Part shown: positions 1 to 12,272 of the stretch, one piece after another
Layout of the letters: every line of letters starts with the position of its first letter
Numbering within the stretch: the stretch's first letter is position 1
Source: Brugia malayi
Lineage: Eukaryota; Nematoda; Chromadorea; Rhabditida; Onchocercidae
NCBI RefSeq assembly: GCF_000002995.4
Contig: NW_025062477.1
Location: 3,816,649-3,880,648, forward strand
Length of the DNA: 64,000 nt
Direction: 5' to 3'
Made by a program: the position numbers and the translations under genes
The notes under the pieces: model-generated
What the model saw: only the letters and a program-made list of their open reading frames with translations
Database searches by the model: none
What the model was told of the DNA's origin: nothing

Positions 1-286
1 CCGAGGCCAATGCAACTGCGGGAAGCGTTTGTTGACTGAATATAAGTTCAAAACAAACCATCCCAAATCCTATTATTAAACATCATGATCCAAAAAAATA
101 ATTCACAGGAAAAGATGATAAGAAAAACAAATTGTCAACGAATAGCTTAACTCAATAAAAAAAAAAAAAATTAACTGAAAAATTCAACAAAGAAAGTTAT
201 AATCATTTATTAAGGTGAAACTATATGTAGCATTCCAATAAATATCAATTTATACATATAATTAGTTAACATTATGAGCAACTTAC

Positions 287-398
287 CAGGCAATTGCTCC
301 ATTTGCTTCAAATCATTTTCCGCAATCCGTCGTATCTGTGCGTTTGGTTCCAGCGTTCGTTTTAAGCATTCAGCTACTGCTTCTGCTCCTGCGGCCAT
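287..398 (-). CDS. Importin-beta family karyopherin, first exon (partial gene)
   Basis: A 37-codon first exon starting at 398 and ending in a clean donor (gtaagt, 281-286). The peptide has the pattern ECLKRTLEPNAQIRRIAEN followed by DLKQMEQLPG. This is the first HEAT-repeat helix pair typical of karyopherin-beta proteins, where a helix with a 'TL-P...IR..AE..L' pattern opens the importin N-terminal domain. These proteins carry cargo through nuclear pores under Ran control. The match is closest to the CSE1/XPO2 start by eye, but importin-9 and importin-11 begin similarly, so the subfamily stays open. A possible second exon, 1-15, follows an acceptor at 16-18 and would read VALAS in frame. The rest lies left of the window. 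A 3' splice site (cag, 404-406) lies 5 nt upstream of the ATG. Confidence 0.6.
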
Positions 399-403
399 TT
401 TAA

Positions 404-406
404 CTG
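404..406 (-). other. Probable trans-splice acceptor of the karyopherin gene
   Basis: On the minus strand a T-rich tract ends in cag, and the ATG follows after 5 nt. This is too close for a normal 5' UTR, and fits a spliced-leader acceptor. A cis intron in the 5' UTR is the alternative. Confidence 0.5.
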
Positions 407-667
407 TAAAATAAGTTTATATAAAATAGAAGGAATAATAATAAATGAAAAAAAAAAAAGTAAAAACGAAGAATACTGCATACAACAGAGAAAGTTCTAT
501 CTCCCCGACTACCAACGAATAAATCATCAATCACTTTCATCCCACATCGCAGGAAAATGTATTCAAACCGTATGAAAACCGACGTCCCATATAGTCAGTT
601 TATATATTGCAATAAAAACAGAAATGAATTTGCAAAAATTGGAATACCCCAAGAGTCGGAAATTTCC

Positions 668-925
668 GGTAATGATAAGATTAAAGTGTTCCAGATGGAA
701 TAGCGATAATGATAAGATTAAAATGTTCCGGGTGAAGTAGCGACAATGATAGGATTAAAACATTCCGGGTAAAGTAGCGATAATGACGAGATTAAATGTT
801 CCGGATGAAGTAGCGATAATGGTGAGATTAAAATATTCCGGATGAAGTAGCGATAATGATAAAATTAGAACGTTCCGGATGAAGTAGCGATAATGATAAG
901 ATTAAAATGTTCCGGATGAAATAGC
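668..925. repeat. 37-bp tandem repeat (minisatellite), seven copies
   Basis: Seven head-to-tail copies of a 37-bp unit that starts gataatgataagatta and continues through a ttccggatgaagtagc core. Copy four is one base short, giving 258 bp in all. Copies differ from one another by roughly one to six bases. Three copies keep TGATAAG and a fourth TGATAAA, the core bound by nematode GATA factors. The array lies about 270 bp upstream of the karyopherin ATG. Units are contiguous without spacers, so it is not a CRISPR. Confidence 0.9.
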
Positions 926-2094
926 AAACTCTTTCCTATCAGCTTCATCTCTCACTTCGTACTCTACTTTTCATATTTTAACTGCTCAGTGTTTTCTCTT
1001 TTTACGATCATTGTATCATTTATTTCCGTAATTATAGATTGAATTATTATCAATATTGAAATTGCATACTATATTGTTATCATTGATAACTGAAATTGTA
1101 AACCATACACTGATAATACTATATAACACTTTATCAGCTTTTTGATAGCTGATTAGTAATAGTGATAATGACATTGTGAAGTAATTCGATAAGTTTATTG
1201 ATAATTCTGTTTTGAAGTAGTGAAAGATCGAGTTCTTTCAATTATATTTGTCGATGTCCAATGAAAATTTGCTTTTGCTGTGTAATGAATTAATGAGTTA
1301 AGCATAGGAATAAGAGTCACCACTAATCAACCATATTGACCTGGATATTGATCACAAAGGTTGATTATTGGAGTCTTCAAATACATTCGCATTTTTTTTG
1401 GTCAAAAGCGTTAACATAAAAGGAACTGTTATATGATTATTTGTGTATGGTATAACTGGTTATGTCGTCATACGTAACAGAATCTGATCCTCTGATCAAA
1501 TCGTATCAGAACAGATACAGAAATATGATACACAACTAAAGGATTAGTAAGATCTTTTTTTTAGTTTTGATTGTTGAAGAGAATAAAGTTCTCACTCTAA
1601 CACATTTTGGAGTCTTTATGTACCATTAATTCTAGTTTGCAGCTTAATAACGAAATCTGTATTCGAGAAAGTAAGATCTTTTTTTTTTTTTGTTAGTTTC
1701 GAGAAAATATACAAGTTTGTAGTTCCTACTTTATTCACTATTTTATCATATAGCATTTTAAATTTTATTTGGGCTTTTCTTTTTCAATGAAATCACATAA
1801 TATCTGACCATACAATTGAATCTGATCATACAAAGCGGTAAAAACAATACACGCTGTTTTACAAAAAATGAAAAAAAAAAGAAAGACATTGTCATTCGGA
1901 TTGTTCTTCCTTTGAGATACTAATAAGATCAGCACTTTTCAAATGAAGCCCTCCTACTATTACTGATCTAAATTTAATTCTCCCTACTTCAAGTATAGTA
2001 CATTCTTAAATATGCTCTCTCTGGAACATAACTACTTTCTTTCAGTTCAGTCCACTTTACTCCTTCATTTTGATCACAAAACATGTTATCTAAA

Positions 2095-5000
2095 CTATGG
2101 ATTCGGAACAGTTTTACTAAGAGCCTGCTCATGCATAATCACTTCAGCTTTCAAAGCTTCAACCTTCTGTAGGATCTTCTCGTTCACAAGAGCTTCAATA
2201 TCCTGAAACAAACTATTTTGGCTAATGAATGGCACAAAATTTATTATACTATTATTATGAACGTTTCATTTTTCTCTATTGGACTAACTTTTTTTTTTAA
2301 ACAAACATACGGCCGAAGAGTTCGACATAAAATTAATCAGACTCTCCCAAAAAAAGGTGAAATATCAGAAGAATGTGATAAATAATTCTGGCAAACTAGA
2401 TAAGACTACATAAATTTAAAGAGTGAAATATCATTACAAGTCGGTTATAAATGGCTAGGAACTTGTCGAAACTTTCCTAAGGCAAGTTAATTAAATACAG
2501 CTTCAAGTCAAGAAAAATTTGCATTTTACCATGTGATCCTGTGCAACAATTGCCGGATTATAACGGAAATAGTAGTCTTTCCAAACTTTAATACACATTA
2601 ACCGAGTGTTAGGACGCAAAATATCGACAAATCGAGGATACTGGTTGTAGAATGGATTGAGAAAACGCCTTCTTTCAGTAATAACGTAAGACCATAGCGA
2701 TACTGTATTTTCCTTTACGCGCTGAAAAACCTTGACTGAATAGAGAATGAATGTCCTTAACTGATTTAGTCAGTATATTGTATTTCATCATGCAATCAAT
2801 TAAAAGATTTTTTTACTGAAAGACGTACTTGGTCGCGATGCCGTTGCTTTTCACTGTTGTATAAGAATGTCCCAAAACGACAAGAATATAACTCATCCAA
2901 TATTGTTATCAGGAATAACGAATTGAATTCGAAAGCATATGGAAACTGAATGATATAAGCAAGTTAACCATTAAGATGAAATAGTATAACTGTATATTTA
3001 TTAAAAACAAACGCATCTAGACTGAAAAAATGTGAAGACAGTAAAGCAAATATGGATTAGTCTTCTCCTGGTAGTATGAAATTTAGAAGAAAACTTCGAA
3101 ATGAAAAAAGTGCAACTCATCAGCTCTTAAATCAAATTTTGCAAGTGTATGTAACTCAGCTTTCTTACCTGATTCATAATTTGCCACACACAATCAATAA
3201 ATTGCACAAATATGGGGGATCTTTCGCTATCACTATGTTTGTCTTCTCCATGTCCCACACGCTATAATGGCATTGTTTATTTATTAATTCATTTATTAAT
3301 TTAGAAAGATAAAAAAATTCTTTCTTAGAACAAAAACAAAAAGAAAATTGATTCTAGTTGATGTAACATACGTGGGCAAATTTATGGCCAAAACTGCACC
3401 ATTCCTTTTCCACCAATACTGCAAATCCTTGAATAGTTCGGTAATACGGATCCAACTCCAGCATCGCCAACGAAGTTAACTTAAATTAATTATATCGATA
3501 CAACCAGTGTTCACAAAAACTAGACTTGTAGAATCATTTAATAAAGAAGTAATAAACTGAAGACATACCTGGGAAGTTCTATCCCAACCATCGCTACAAT
3601 GAATCAGAACAGACGCTTTGTTATCTTCAACTTCGCGAGCAATTTGGGTTGCACCATCCAGAACAGTCTGTAAAACAGCATTTTCATGCCTTATTTTAGT
3701 ATTCCAAAACATAATTCTTTCTAAGTACACAATCGTTAACAAAATATCACAACCAAGAAAATATAACTGGGACGAAGCTATATAGAAAATTACAAAAATA
3801 GAGTCAACTTCAAAAACATAGATAAATAGCCTAGCAAAAAGAAAATATTTTAACCTATTGACATTACGGTGAAAAAAATATCCTAAATAATCATGGTAAG
3901 AAAATTCAGAAAGAAACTCTTCTAGGACAATCTCAGTTGTTCTCAAAATCAAGAAGGTAGATAAAACCTGAATATGGTTCAACCATTTCGTTTCATCCAA
4001 CATACGAAACCAGTTTTTCTCATCGACACGAGGATATGATACATCTTTTAATTTTCTTAGCCTGCAATAGCATTTCTCCATTATCTTCGCATAATGACTT
4101 TTTGTTAGAAAATTCGGATCACAATTTCTGCCAGATATACAAAAGATTAGCCCGTAGCACACATAGATTTTTGTAACGACTCTTGACTGTATCAACTTTT
4201 ATGATCAACCACTGCTTATTTTGATAGATTAAAATTCTCAAAACATTCTTTAGCATTTTCAGTAGAAGTATGTCTATTTGTTAATTAAATATGCCTGTTA
4301 CACATAGGAGCTTTAAGAACCTTCTTAGAATAGTACTAATATTAATACATATACATAGATTCTTAGATAGAGGGTTAAACTTGATCTATGATTACATAGA
4401 AAAGATCATATAAAAGAAAGATCCAAATCAATATTCCTGTGTGTATAAATTAATGTTTTAGTGTATACATATAAGATTTTTGAGACAGTTTAATTAAGGT
4501 CAAACCACTGAAAAAAAGTTGACGGAAACTGAACCGTCACTTCTAAAATGGTAAAACAATGGCAACTATCCCTTTGAAGCAACAAAACATGAAGTTCGGC
4601 AGTTTAACTGAATTAAGAACACGCCAGTGTATACAAGAACAAAGAAGCAAAAAAATATTAAACAAACTTACGATTCTCGAACCACATGAATGTTCTGTAT
4701 ATCCAGAAATATCAGTCGACAGTTCGCATATGAATCTTCAAAACCACCACCTTTTGCCTATAAACTGTAAATTGCTTATTTCTGAGGATCAATGAAAAGG
4801 ATCAAATGATTTCTTCTAGAAATATCAAAAATTAAGTTACCAAATACATTTCTACTATATTTGAGGCAACTAGTTCTGGATATAGAAATAAAAGCATCTA
4901 TTAAAACGCACTTTATTGACTTTTGCGTTTACGGCCGGACGAGCATCAAATATAAGTAGCTGATGAGCATGCGCATTCGCTTCGATAATCATCTGTAGAT

Positions 5001-7132
5001 ATCTGAAAAATAATTTTATAATTAGCGACCCAAACTATAGGAAAGAAAAGAAGTATTTCAAGGCTTATTTAACTATGCTATGAACACTTTTCTACCATCA
5101 AATCACTTATAAAAGCATTCCAAGATTAAATACCGTTCATCTTCCGCAGATTTTCGAGACGTAACGCCAACCATTGGTTGCGATGATCGTGTTATTGATG
5201 CTTGAGAAGTAGGATGCAACCATGACAAGACCTGTTCCAGGAATGCCCCATTAATGAGATGAATATGGAAGTAATTAAAGTATATGCTAAAATCATTCAG
5301 ATAAAAATTCGGTTACTTACAGGTATCCTTTGCTTACTCCGGAATTCACCAACTTTTTGCAAAAAATCTTCACCCTCTATCACTGCTGTTGCTGGTACAG
5401 CTAACTGAAATAGATCGGTTAAATTTTTAAATTTTCATAAATAGTATAATCATTAAATTCTTATTATGAAGACAGTCATGCTATAAATTGTATGCTATAA
5501 ATTTACCAAAGCAGGATATGAGTCGGCGAATTCATATCGATCATTTATCTTGGTGATTCTCCAAGTTTCGTTTGGTACATTCTGCAATACTCAATACATC
5601 TGACACTATTCGTTTTAGAGTTTGTGTACCGAAATTAGATATGCAATCAAACATTCCTCTATAAGGTATTAATAATTACTGAATGTACAGAAAAAATTTG
5701 TTACCATTCGATTCAATTCTCGGACAGTATCATAAACGTTCCAACCATTGAAAGTCCAATCAGGCTTGAAAGATACAGCGAAGAAAGCCTGAAATTATGA
5801 ATTCAAGCACAGATGAATTAGATAAATATTTACTCTTAAAAGCTTTGAAATATCACTTTTCAAGTGAGTTTGTTACATTTTTCGTTTATGTAATAAGAAA
5901 AAAAAAAAAGAATTGACTATGTGGGATGTACGTAATAGATTCATAAGTCATAAGTAAAAACAATCTAGGTTAAGCAAAGAGCTAAAAACCATGCATCATT
6001 AACTTTTACATTCTACGATACTGAAACCAGAACCCGATGATACTATTAGCAATAGAATAAAAGCATCGACTTCGAAAGAGAAGCTTACAGCTTTGTTGGT
6101 AACTGGGAAAGCAAATCGCTGTAAACTTTCATAAAGTGGACGTCTACTGTGATTCGTTTGCTGATGAGTGAATCTTATATTACGCATGTCCTGCAATAAA
6201 CATATAAAAATAATGGACACTGACAGCATTAACGGATTCAAAAAAAGTAGTCACCTTACAAGTGATCTCCAGTCCGTAAGAATCTTCGCCGCGGCTTACT
6301 GTAGAATAGCCAACTTTTTCAACCCGTGAGATGCATCCCAGAGGTATATCAAATTGACAACACTGAAAAAGCTTTTTGTCATTATTAGCCAATTATAAGT
6401 ATTCATCTTGGATGAGAATCCAACCATTATTTGGAATATTATTTAAATTTTTTTTTTTTTTTGAAACATTATTTGAAATACTTAAACAAAGAAAGAAAAA
6501 CCTTGCTATGTCGATTTTCCGAAGTTGATTTCGCTTCAAAACGTAACCGGTAATTGGTAACGAGTACCCTACCATTCACTTTACCTACCGGTGACATATA
6601 ACCAATGTTTGTCTCTGCAAATTAAGCCATATGAAGAGCACAACTAACCAAAAAATAAAAAATTAACAACAGTACAACCAACGGTAGCAACTTATTTTTG
6701 GATAAGTTAATGAATTGTTATACCTATAAAATATACCACAAGGAGAGAAACCAATGAGAATAAATCGTTTACAGATATCTGAGATATTACCACAGCTCTT
6801 TGATTCAGTTCAGCTAGGAGAAAAAGTCAAATAATCAACATACCCTCAGTTTGTATCTTTTCCCCTGGAAGTACCCAAAATCGGTCAGCATGTCTCATTT
6901 TATTCTGAATTAAACTGTGTGAAGAAGAGCTACCACCAGGTGTCATCCCAACCGCCTGGAAGTATTATCAAAAATGTCAATTTTCATTTTCAACAAGTTA
7001 TGAATGAATATTTCCTTTGCAGATGAAAGCTTTAATTACTATGTCCTAATACAATTAAAGCACCATACAGCTTACCGCCAATACATCAGAACAAAAGTCG
7101 CCATCTTGCGATGAATCATCGCCTGAATTCAT
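2095..7132 (-). CDS. mtm-1: Myotubularin-family phosphoinositide 3-phosphatase (MTM1/MTMR1/MTMR2 type)
   Basis: Eighteen exons close in frame to 606 codons, near the 603-643 residues of human MTM1 and MTMR2. Exons, 5' to 3': 7076-7132, 6844-6955, 6502-6614, 6255-6362, 6089-6190, 5705-5788, 5507-5581, 5321-5404, 5134-5231, 4912-5002, 4672-4757, 3968-4061, 3569-3667, 3372-3479, 3169-3261, 2829-2945, 2530-2721, 2095-2202. The order is a PH-GRAM domain (about residues 45-165), the catalytic domain, and a short helical, probably coiled-coil tail. The active site [11 protein letters not shown] has Cys392 and Arg398, the CX5R pair that removes the 3-phosphate from PI3P and PI(3,5)P2 on endosomes, so it should be an active member. 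Family landmarks include [31 protein letters not shown] and AFEFN. There is no FYVE domain, which argues against MTMR3/4. Two donors (gttttt after 6502, gtgcgt after 4912) are weak but needed for the frame. Confidence 0.93.
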
Positions 7133-7906
7133 TTCTTCCTTCTTCACACTTCTAACTAATCAATAGACACACTTAGCATCCTGATAAATCGTATTAAATT
7201 ATTTACATGTTTAAAACATCAACAGAAACGAACAACTATTTAACAGGACAAATTGGACAAAAGCTAAAACTGCAACGTCATTAAAATCATTGCGAATTTT
7301 CATTCTCTCAGTTCTAGTTGTAATTTACGTTTACGCTTTCTTCCTTCCTTCCTCATTGCATCACACTACAATATTGCCAGTTCCGGAATTATGAAAAGAT
7401 TATATAAGTTCTGAATATACTTCTCAGAAATCTCATGAACTGCGACAAAAACTTTACATTCTTTTACCACTTTTAATAAAGGAAACACGCAGAGGAATTG
7501 TTCCGAATAATATTGCATCACTGATTGGAAATATCGTTCTTTTTAGAAGTTGGAAGAGTTGGATTTCAGTAACAAGCGTAATCAACGATACCACAACGAA
7601 GATGAAACATATTTCCTTGAAAATTCCCTCTTATCTTTTATGTACTGATAACCTTTTGTATGTATTCACAGTGCTTCTCTACTCTGAGAGATTTTATAAA
7701 TAAAAATGAAACATTGCATTCTTTGTTTCTATTTTCTGCTTTTCAATCATAAAGAAATACAGTGAGACACTTTCCAATTTTATGCTCGCCGTGCAATGAA
7801 ATACAGAGTGGATAAATTTTACTGAATACAAATGTAGAACACGCTACAAAAGACAAGAAAGCGAATAATAAGAAAATCAGATAAAGAGAAATGTTCTTGC
7901 TGCTTT
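7133..7906. other. Intergenic region between mtm-1 and BI-1
   Basis: A 774-bp AT-rich gap. No gene seen. AG dinucleotides just upstream of the mtm-1 ATG (for example in gttag) lack a good pyrimidine tract, so no trans-splice acceptor is called here. Confidence 0.6.
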
Positions 7907-9442
7907 TCAGTCATTTCTTTTACGATCCGATTTCTCCTAAAAAGAAAAAAGAATTATAATGAAACAACCATTCTACTATCTATAACGACATCTTTTTGAA
8001 GGTCAAAAAACAAGACCATTAAATTCAACTTCTAGAACTTTTACTGAGAGAGGGAAAACTGTTTTTGCTACTTCTCAGTCATAAGCTAGTGGAATCAGAA
8101 AAATGAAACTCTTATGTAGATTCTGTAGCTTATAGTAGTGATATATGTTCCTCTAGGAAAGAAATAATTGAGCTTCACACGAAATTATGAGCTCGATTTT
8201 TTGCCTGAAAATGAATAAGAAACCGTACCTTCTTCTCACTGAGGACAGCAAGTATATAGCGGAATAGATTGATAAAATCGACGAAAAGTTCAATGGTGTG
8301 CAGTATGTAATCTGTGTCACCACGACGACGCTTCTCACAAATCAACTGCGTATCGTAGAGTACGAGAGCGCAATTGATCACAAAAGCTAACCAAAGGCAA
8401 GTGGTATGCATAAATGCCGAGTGTGAAAATAGAGCCGTGATCATGATGAATAGCAGTCCAGAAGTAATGATGCCTACAAAAAAAAAAATATTATGTTTAA
8501 CAATTCATTTTTTTTTTAATGAACATAAAAAATTTCTACACTTTCTTTATGAGCTAGTTCAAAAAACAAGCAAACAGTGTAGAAACCTCCAAGGTGAAGA
8601 AACTTTGTGGAAGGTGCATGCAACGCTGCCATAGTGAAACAGCTAAATACGACTGCAGTAGCGAGGAATGCAGTGAGAATAGTTGACGGATCGATCATCA
8701 AAGCTTTTTCAATGACCGGACCAGAACTTACACCTAGAATGATTTTAGATGCAAGCAGATACTTATTCAATCTAAATGCAAAATAAATTCCAGCAATTAG
8801 AAATTACCTGATAAGGATATCAGCACATTTCTAAAAGACTAACAAAAAACGTACCAGAAAGAGCGCAAAAAGCAATGAAATATCCAAGTCGTTTACGTTC
8901 ATTATGATGATTATGTGGAGTCTTTAGCAATGCTATCATTAGTAGAATAGAACCAAACAAAGTAAAGAAATTATCACGAAGGAAATCGACAAACAAATGA
9001 AGCAATGCTCCAACGGTTGCTGCCATTAAACCCAATGCCAAAGTTCCATAAACAGCCTGCAGATGCTTCTGCACATCCTTCTCCCTAAAACAAGGAGTTG
9101 ATGAAGGTAACAATGCAAATAATTAACTAAAAACATATGAAAAGAAAAATTTTCTAGTACTGAATTACATATAGTTTCATTGAATGCAAGACAAACTATG
9201 ATTACAAGATACCATCACAATTAGTATCACTACAGATGGATGTTATTTGCATAGCCCACTATTTAGATTCCAATAACGAGTTTAAAATTATAGCTTAAGT
9301 GTCGAACTAATTAATTATTACTGATTATTACTGTTATAAGAAATGTAACATCTTACAGTTTATCATTCAGCGAAGTGAAGACATTGCGAATTTTGCGAAA
9401 TACGTCGCTCTCACCATGCATATCATCTCTTCTATATGCCAT
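7907..9442 (-). CDS. Bax inhibitor-1 family membrane protein (TMBIM6-like)
   Basis: Five exons (9357-9442, 8855-9084, 8587-8733, 8229-8473, 7907-7936) give 245 codons, against 237 in human TMBIM6. The protein has several hydrophobic spans, starting near residue 40 after a charged N-terminus (MAYRRDDMHGESDVFRKIR). The family signature is clear: LALGLMAATVGALLH early, FSHSAFMHTTCLW in the middle, and the late block VLYDTQLICEKRRRGDTDYI followed by ELFVDFINLFRYILAVLSEKK. The final 30-nt exon adds EKSDRKRND, matching the charged lysine-rich tail that regulates Ca2+ leak in this ER protein. BI-1 proteins sit in the ER membrane and curb cell death and ER stress; that role is from family knowledge. 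A 3' splice site lies 14 nt upstream of the ATG. Confidence 0.92.
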
Positions 9443-11447
9443 GTTTTTCTATTTTACTGAAAATAAATAAAATTAAGGAGTAAAACACCAACCAAACCTC
9501 ACAACGTCACTCCCAAGACACATTATAAACAACAAACACACACATTCACACCACCCACGCAACATATCAATTACGTCATCAGATCACTGGAAACCACAAG
9601 GCTATCACCATGTCCATGCCATTTCGAAAATTTGAGTCCCAACACACATTAAATGTTTTCATTTTTATTGAAAGGATTTGTAATTGGAATGAGTGAGTTA
9701 ATCTTAAATTGTTGGGAAGAGATGTTACAGGTAAAATAAGTAATTTATTACTACAATACTATGACCGTACAGGTAATGACTTATAGAAAATGGCGAAATT
9801 ATCATTAATATGTGAATGATACAACTGCAATGTAGCATTCAAATCATATAATATAATAATGATATATTCATCCTAGCATTCTGGAAGTGTCACTATCAAT
9901 AAATGCGACTTTTATACTAAGCATATCCTGGAATAAGGTAAAAAATGATATAAAGATGTAAATTTAATAGGTGGACAGTGATATTAATTGATAAGCAATA
10001 GGTATAGATATGTTTACAGGTGCAAATTGAGAATAACGGCAGTTGTTCTTTTATTTATAGCATAGATTGTTGGATGATAAAAATGTAGAAAAAGATGGAA
10101 GGTAGTGCAACGCATAGATTGCTGATAGCTTACAGAGTGTATGATAACATTGTTTCTTATCCATGCGAAGTTCTCTTACTTTTAAGTATTACTTATCTCA
10201 TTCAAAAGATTGTTAGCTCTCGAAAATGTATCATTTTATTTGAAATTGTAAATGAGAGATGGGAAAGTACATAGATAAGAGACCAGATTTGAGAAAATAT
10301 TAAGATTTATTGCAGTTTTCAAAACAGATATTACGCTTATCGACTGTGAGACAATCTGACAAGAAGCAGTTTCATATGAAAGTGAATTCTATTGGAGATT
10401 TATTCCTTTAGAGGATAACAGTCTATTACCAGGTATTAATGATAGTATTATTAGTGTGCTACCAGCAAAATGACAATCCACTCCGAACACAAGTAATATT
10501 GTGAATAACATATGAACCATATGTGTAAAGTATTTTTTTTATAGTAATAAGCATAAAATTAATTAATGTTAATTAATCAGTTAATTAAATTACTTAAATT
10601 CTTCATTTTTCTTTATTTTGTCTTTCCTTTTCTCATTTCTAAGATAATACGTTATGTGAAATGAGCACAAAACTTATCAAATTTATAATAATGTCATTAT
10701 TTAATGGAATTCTACCTAAAGGGATGTGTATTTGTGTCTGTATTTAGTTAAAATTATTTCTTAACAATATTCATCAAACAAAATGCCAAATAATTCTATC
10801 TTTATACTGATGCATCTAATGTGCACAATTGAAGCTTAACCTGCCATTCTTTTCGTACTACAAGTAAATTCAGGTAAAAATGCTAACTGTATTAGACTCT
10901 CATTTCCTTGCAATTTCTCTCTGCTGTATTCTTCAGAATATCTATAATCTTAAATTTTCTAGGCATCTTGTCATCACAATGATTAGTGTGATTGCATGAA
11001 TCAGTATCTGTTCTACAATAATCATTAAATTTTCATTGGTAGAAATAAACTCACTCATAAAATTAGCCTAATGAGTATGCTAATACTACAATTTCCCAGG
11101 TTCATAACAAATAAAATTTGTAGTATTAATAAGTCAGTAGCATAGCAACAATAATTATGATATGGTGTTATTTAGAAAAACGGGCATTTCAACCAGAAAG
11201 CCACTTTTTTCATCTTTTTTGGCATTTTTTTTTTTTTCAAATGTTATCCTTTTTCTTGCTTTATATACAAGTAATAGAAGCTGTGTTAGGAAAGCAGGTA
11301 CCACTAACATATTTGCTTATATTTACCTTCATTTTCACAACCAATTATTCTATTAAAAAAGTATCATTAAGGAAACAACAAAGAATCAGAATTTGGGTAT
11401 AACAAGTCACAAAACCCGTAATTTAAATAGTGAGGTACATACATAAT
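9443..11447. other. Intergenic region between BI-1 and LSM10
   Basis: About 2 kb of AT-rich sequence with no supported gene. It includes a run of AATTAATTAA-like palindromes near 10555-10590. Short open frames on the plus strand near 11157-11400 are low-complexity Phe/Leu runs and are not called. Confidence 0.6.
9457..9459 (-). other. Probable trans-splice acceptor of the BI-1 gene
   Basis: On the minus strand tttatttattttcag ends here and the ATG follows after 14 nt. This is the strongest acceptor of the set: a long T-rich run plus TTTTCAG, the nematode 3' splice-site consensus. Confidence 0.65.
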
Positions 11448-12272
11448 CTAACGTATCTTTTTTCTTAATGGTCCTCCGAATTTTTGAGGAACATTCAACC
11501 ATTTGTGTATTACTTTGGCAGCACTGAAATAATGATCAAAGTGTACGAAACGTATAAATTTGCCTTGTATATAAAAACTATCACAATGAAGAGGCGCAGA
11601 ATAACGCTTGGAATCATGGACGGTAACAGCCTTCATTTCTATATTCATAGCATCATCACATCCCGCCAGAATACCTGAAATTACAATAACAACAATAGTA
11701 ACATTAACAGTAACATTTTACTTCGAATAATAAAATTATTGAATGTCTATAGAAACAGTGAAGAAGAGCAATAACCAAACAAAAACAGTAGAATATTCCT
11801 AGCATTACTAATGCAGGAAGCTCACTGAGTGTCTAAAAATATCTAGCAGATAAACTAAATCAAATCAGTACTACGTAGAAAGAACAGATATGATATTGTG
11901 TATACGAATTTACCAATGCAATGAAGGATAAGACTCAGATTTTATTGATAAATTTCATTTCAATAATTAATAATTCTCTATTTCCTTTTCCTTTGCTTCC
12001 ACCTTCATCTCTGCTTTAATGGTATTGAGAGAACGAGTGTATGAGAAAGCAAAGATAAAAATCTTTTCTTGGATAGCGGTACTTATAACTATAAGAGCAA
12101 ATGATGACTCAAATAAACATACAGGCAAGTCAGTGTATTAGATCTAACCATGCACAGTAGAATAATTCTTCAGTTCAACGACTACCGAACTACCTTCCAT
12201 AGCTTGAAGAAGACAAGCCATTGTGTTGGCAGTTCGTTTTTGTCTGAAATCTGTCGATCGCAAAAATGCCAT
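11448..12272 (-). CDS. lsm10: LSM10-like Sm-fold protein (U7 snRNP subunit)
   Basis: Two exons (12149-12272 and 11448-11674, joined in phase 1) give 116 codons; human LSM10 has 123. The N-terminal segment (TMACLLQAMEGSSVVVELK) matches the Sm helix and first strands ('LIILLQGLQG' region). The Sm1 block reads GCDDAMNIEMKAVTV, like LSM10 'VDAFMNIRLAKVTY'. The Sm2 block reads IQGKFIRFVHF, like 'VTGRNVRYVHIP'. The C-terminal QKFGG also fits, as LSM10 ends its conserved part in 'RNFGG'. LSM10 replaces SmD1 in the U7 snRNP, which cuts replication-dependent histone pre-mRNAs. A divergent member of another Sm family is the alternative. The start at 12272 is chosen because a splice acceptor lies 6 nt upstream; an internal Met 17 codons in is the other candidate. 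Confidence 0.78.

Larger units (their letters stand above)
399..2094. other. Intergenic region between karyopherin start and mtm-1 end
   Basis: About 1.7 kb without a credible gene. It holds the 37-bp minisatellite at 668-925 and AT-rich sequence with scattered GATA cores around 1080-1200. Because the karyopherin gene reads leftward from 398, this stretch is its upstream region and also takes the 3' end of mtm-1. Confidence 0.7.

Noticed and set aside
668..925. CRISPR-like regular repeats
   Set aside because: Units of 37 bp are contiguous with no unique spacers, and the genome is eukaryotic. It is a minisatellite.
11157..11402. Overlapping plus-strand frames
   Set aside because: Content is runs of Phe and Leu from T-rich DNA, with no start context or conserved motif.
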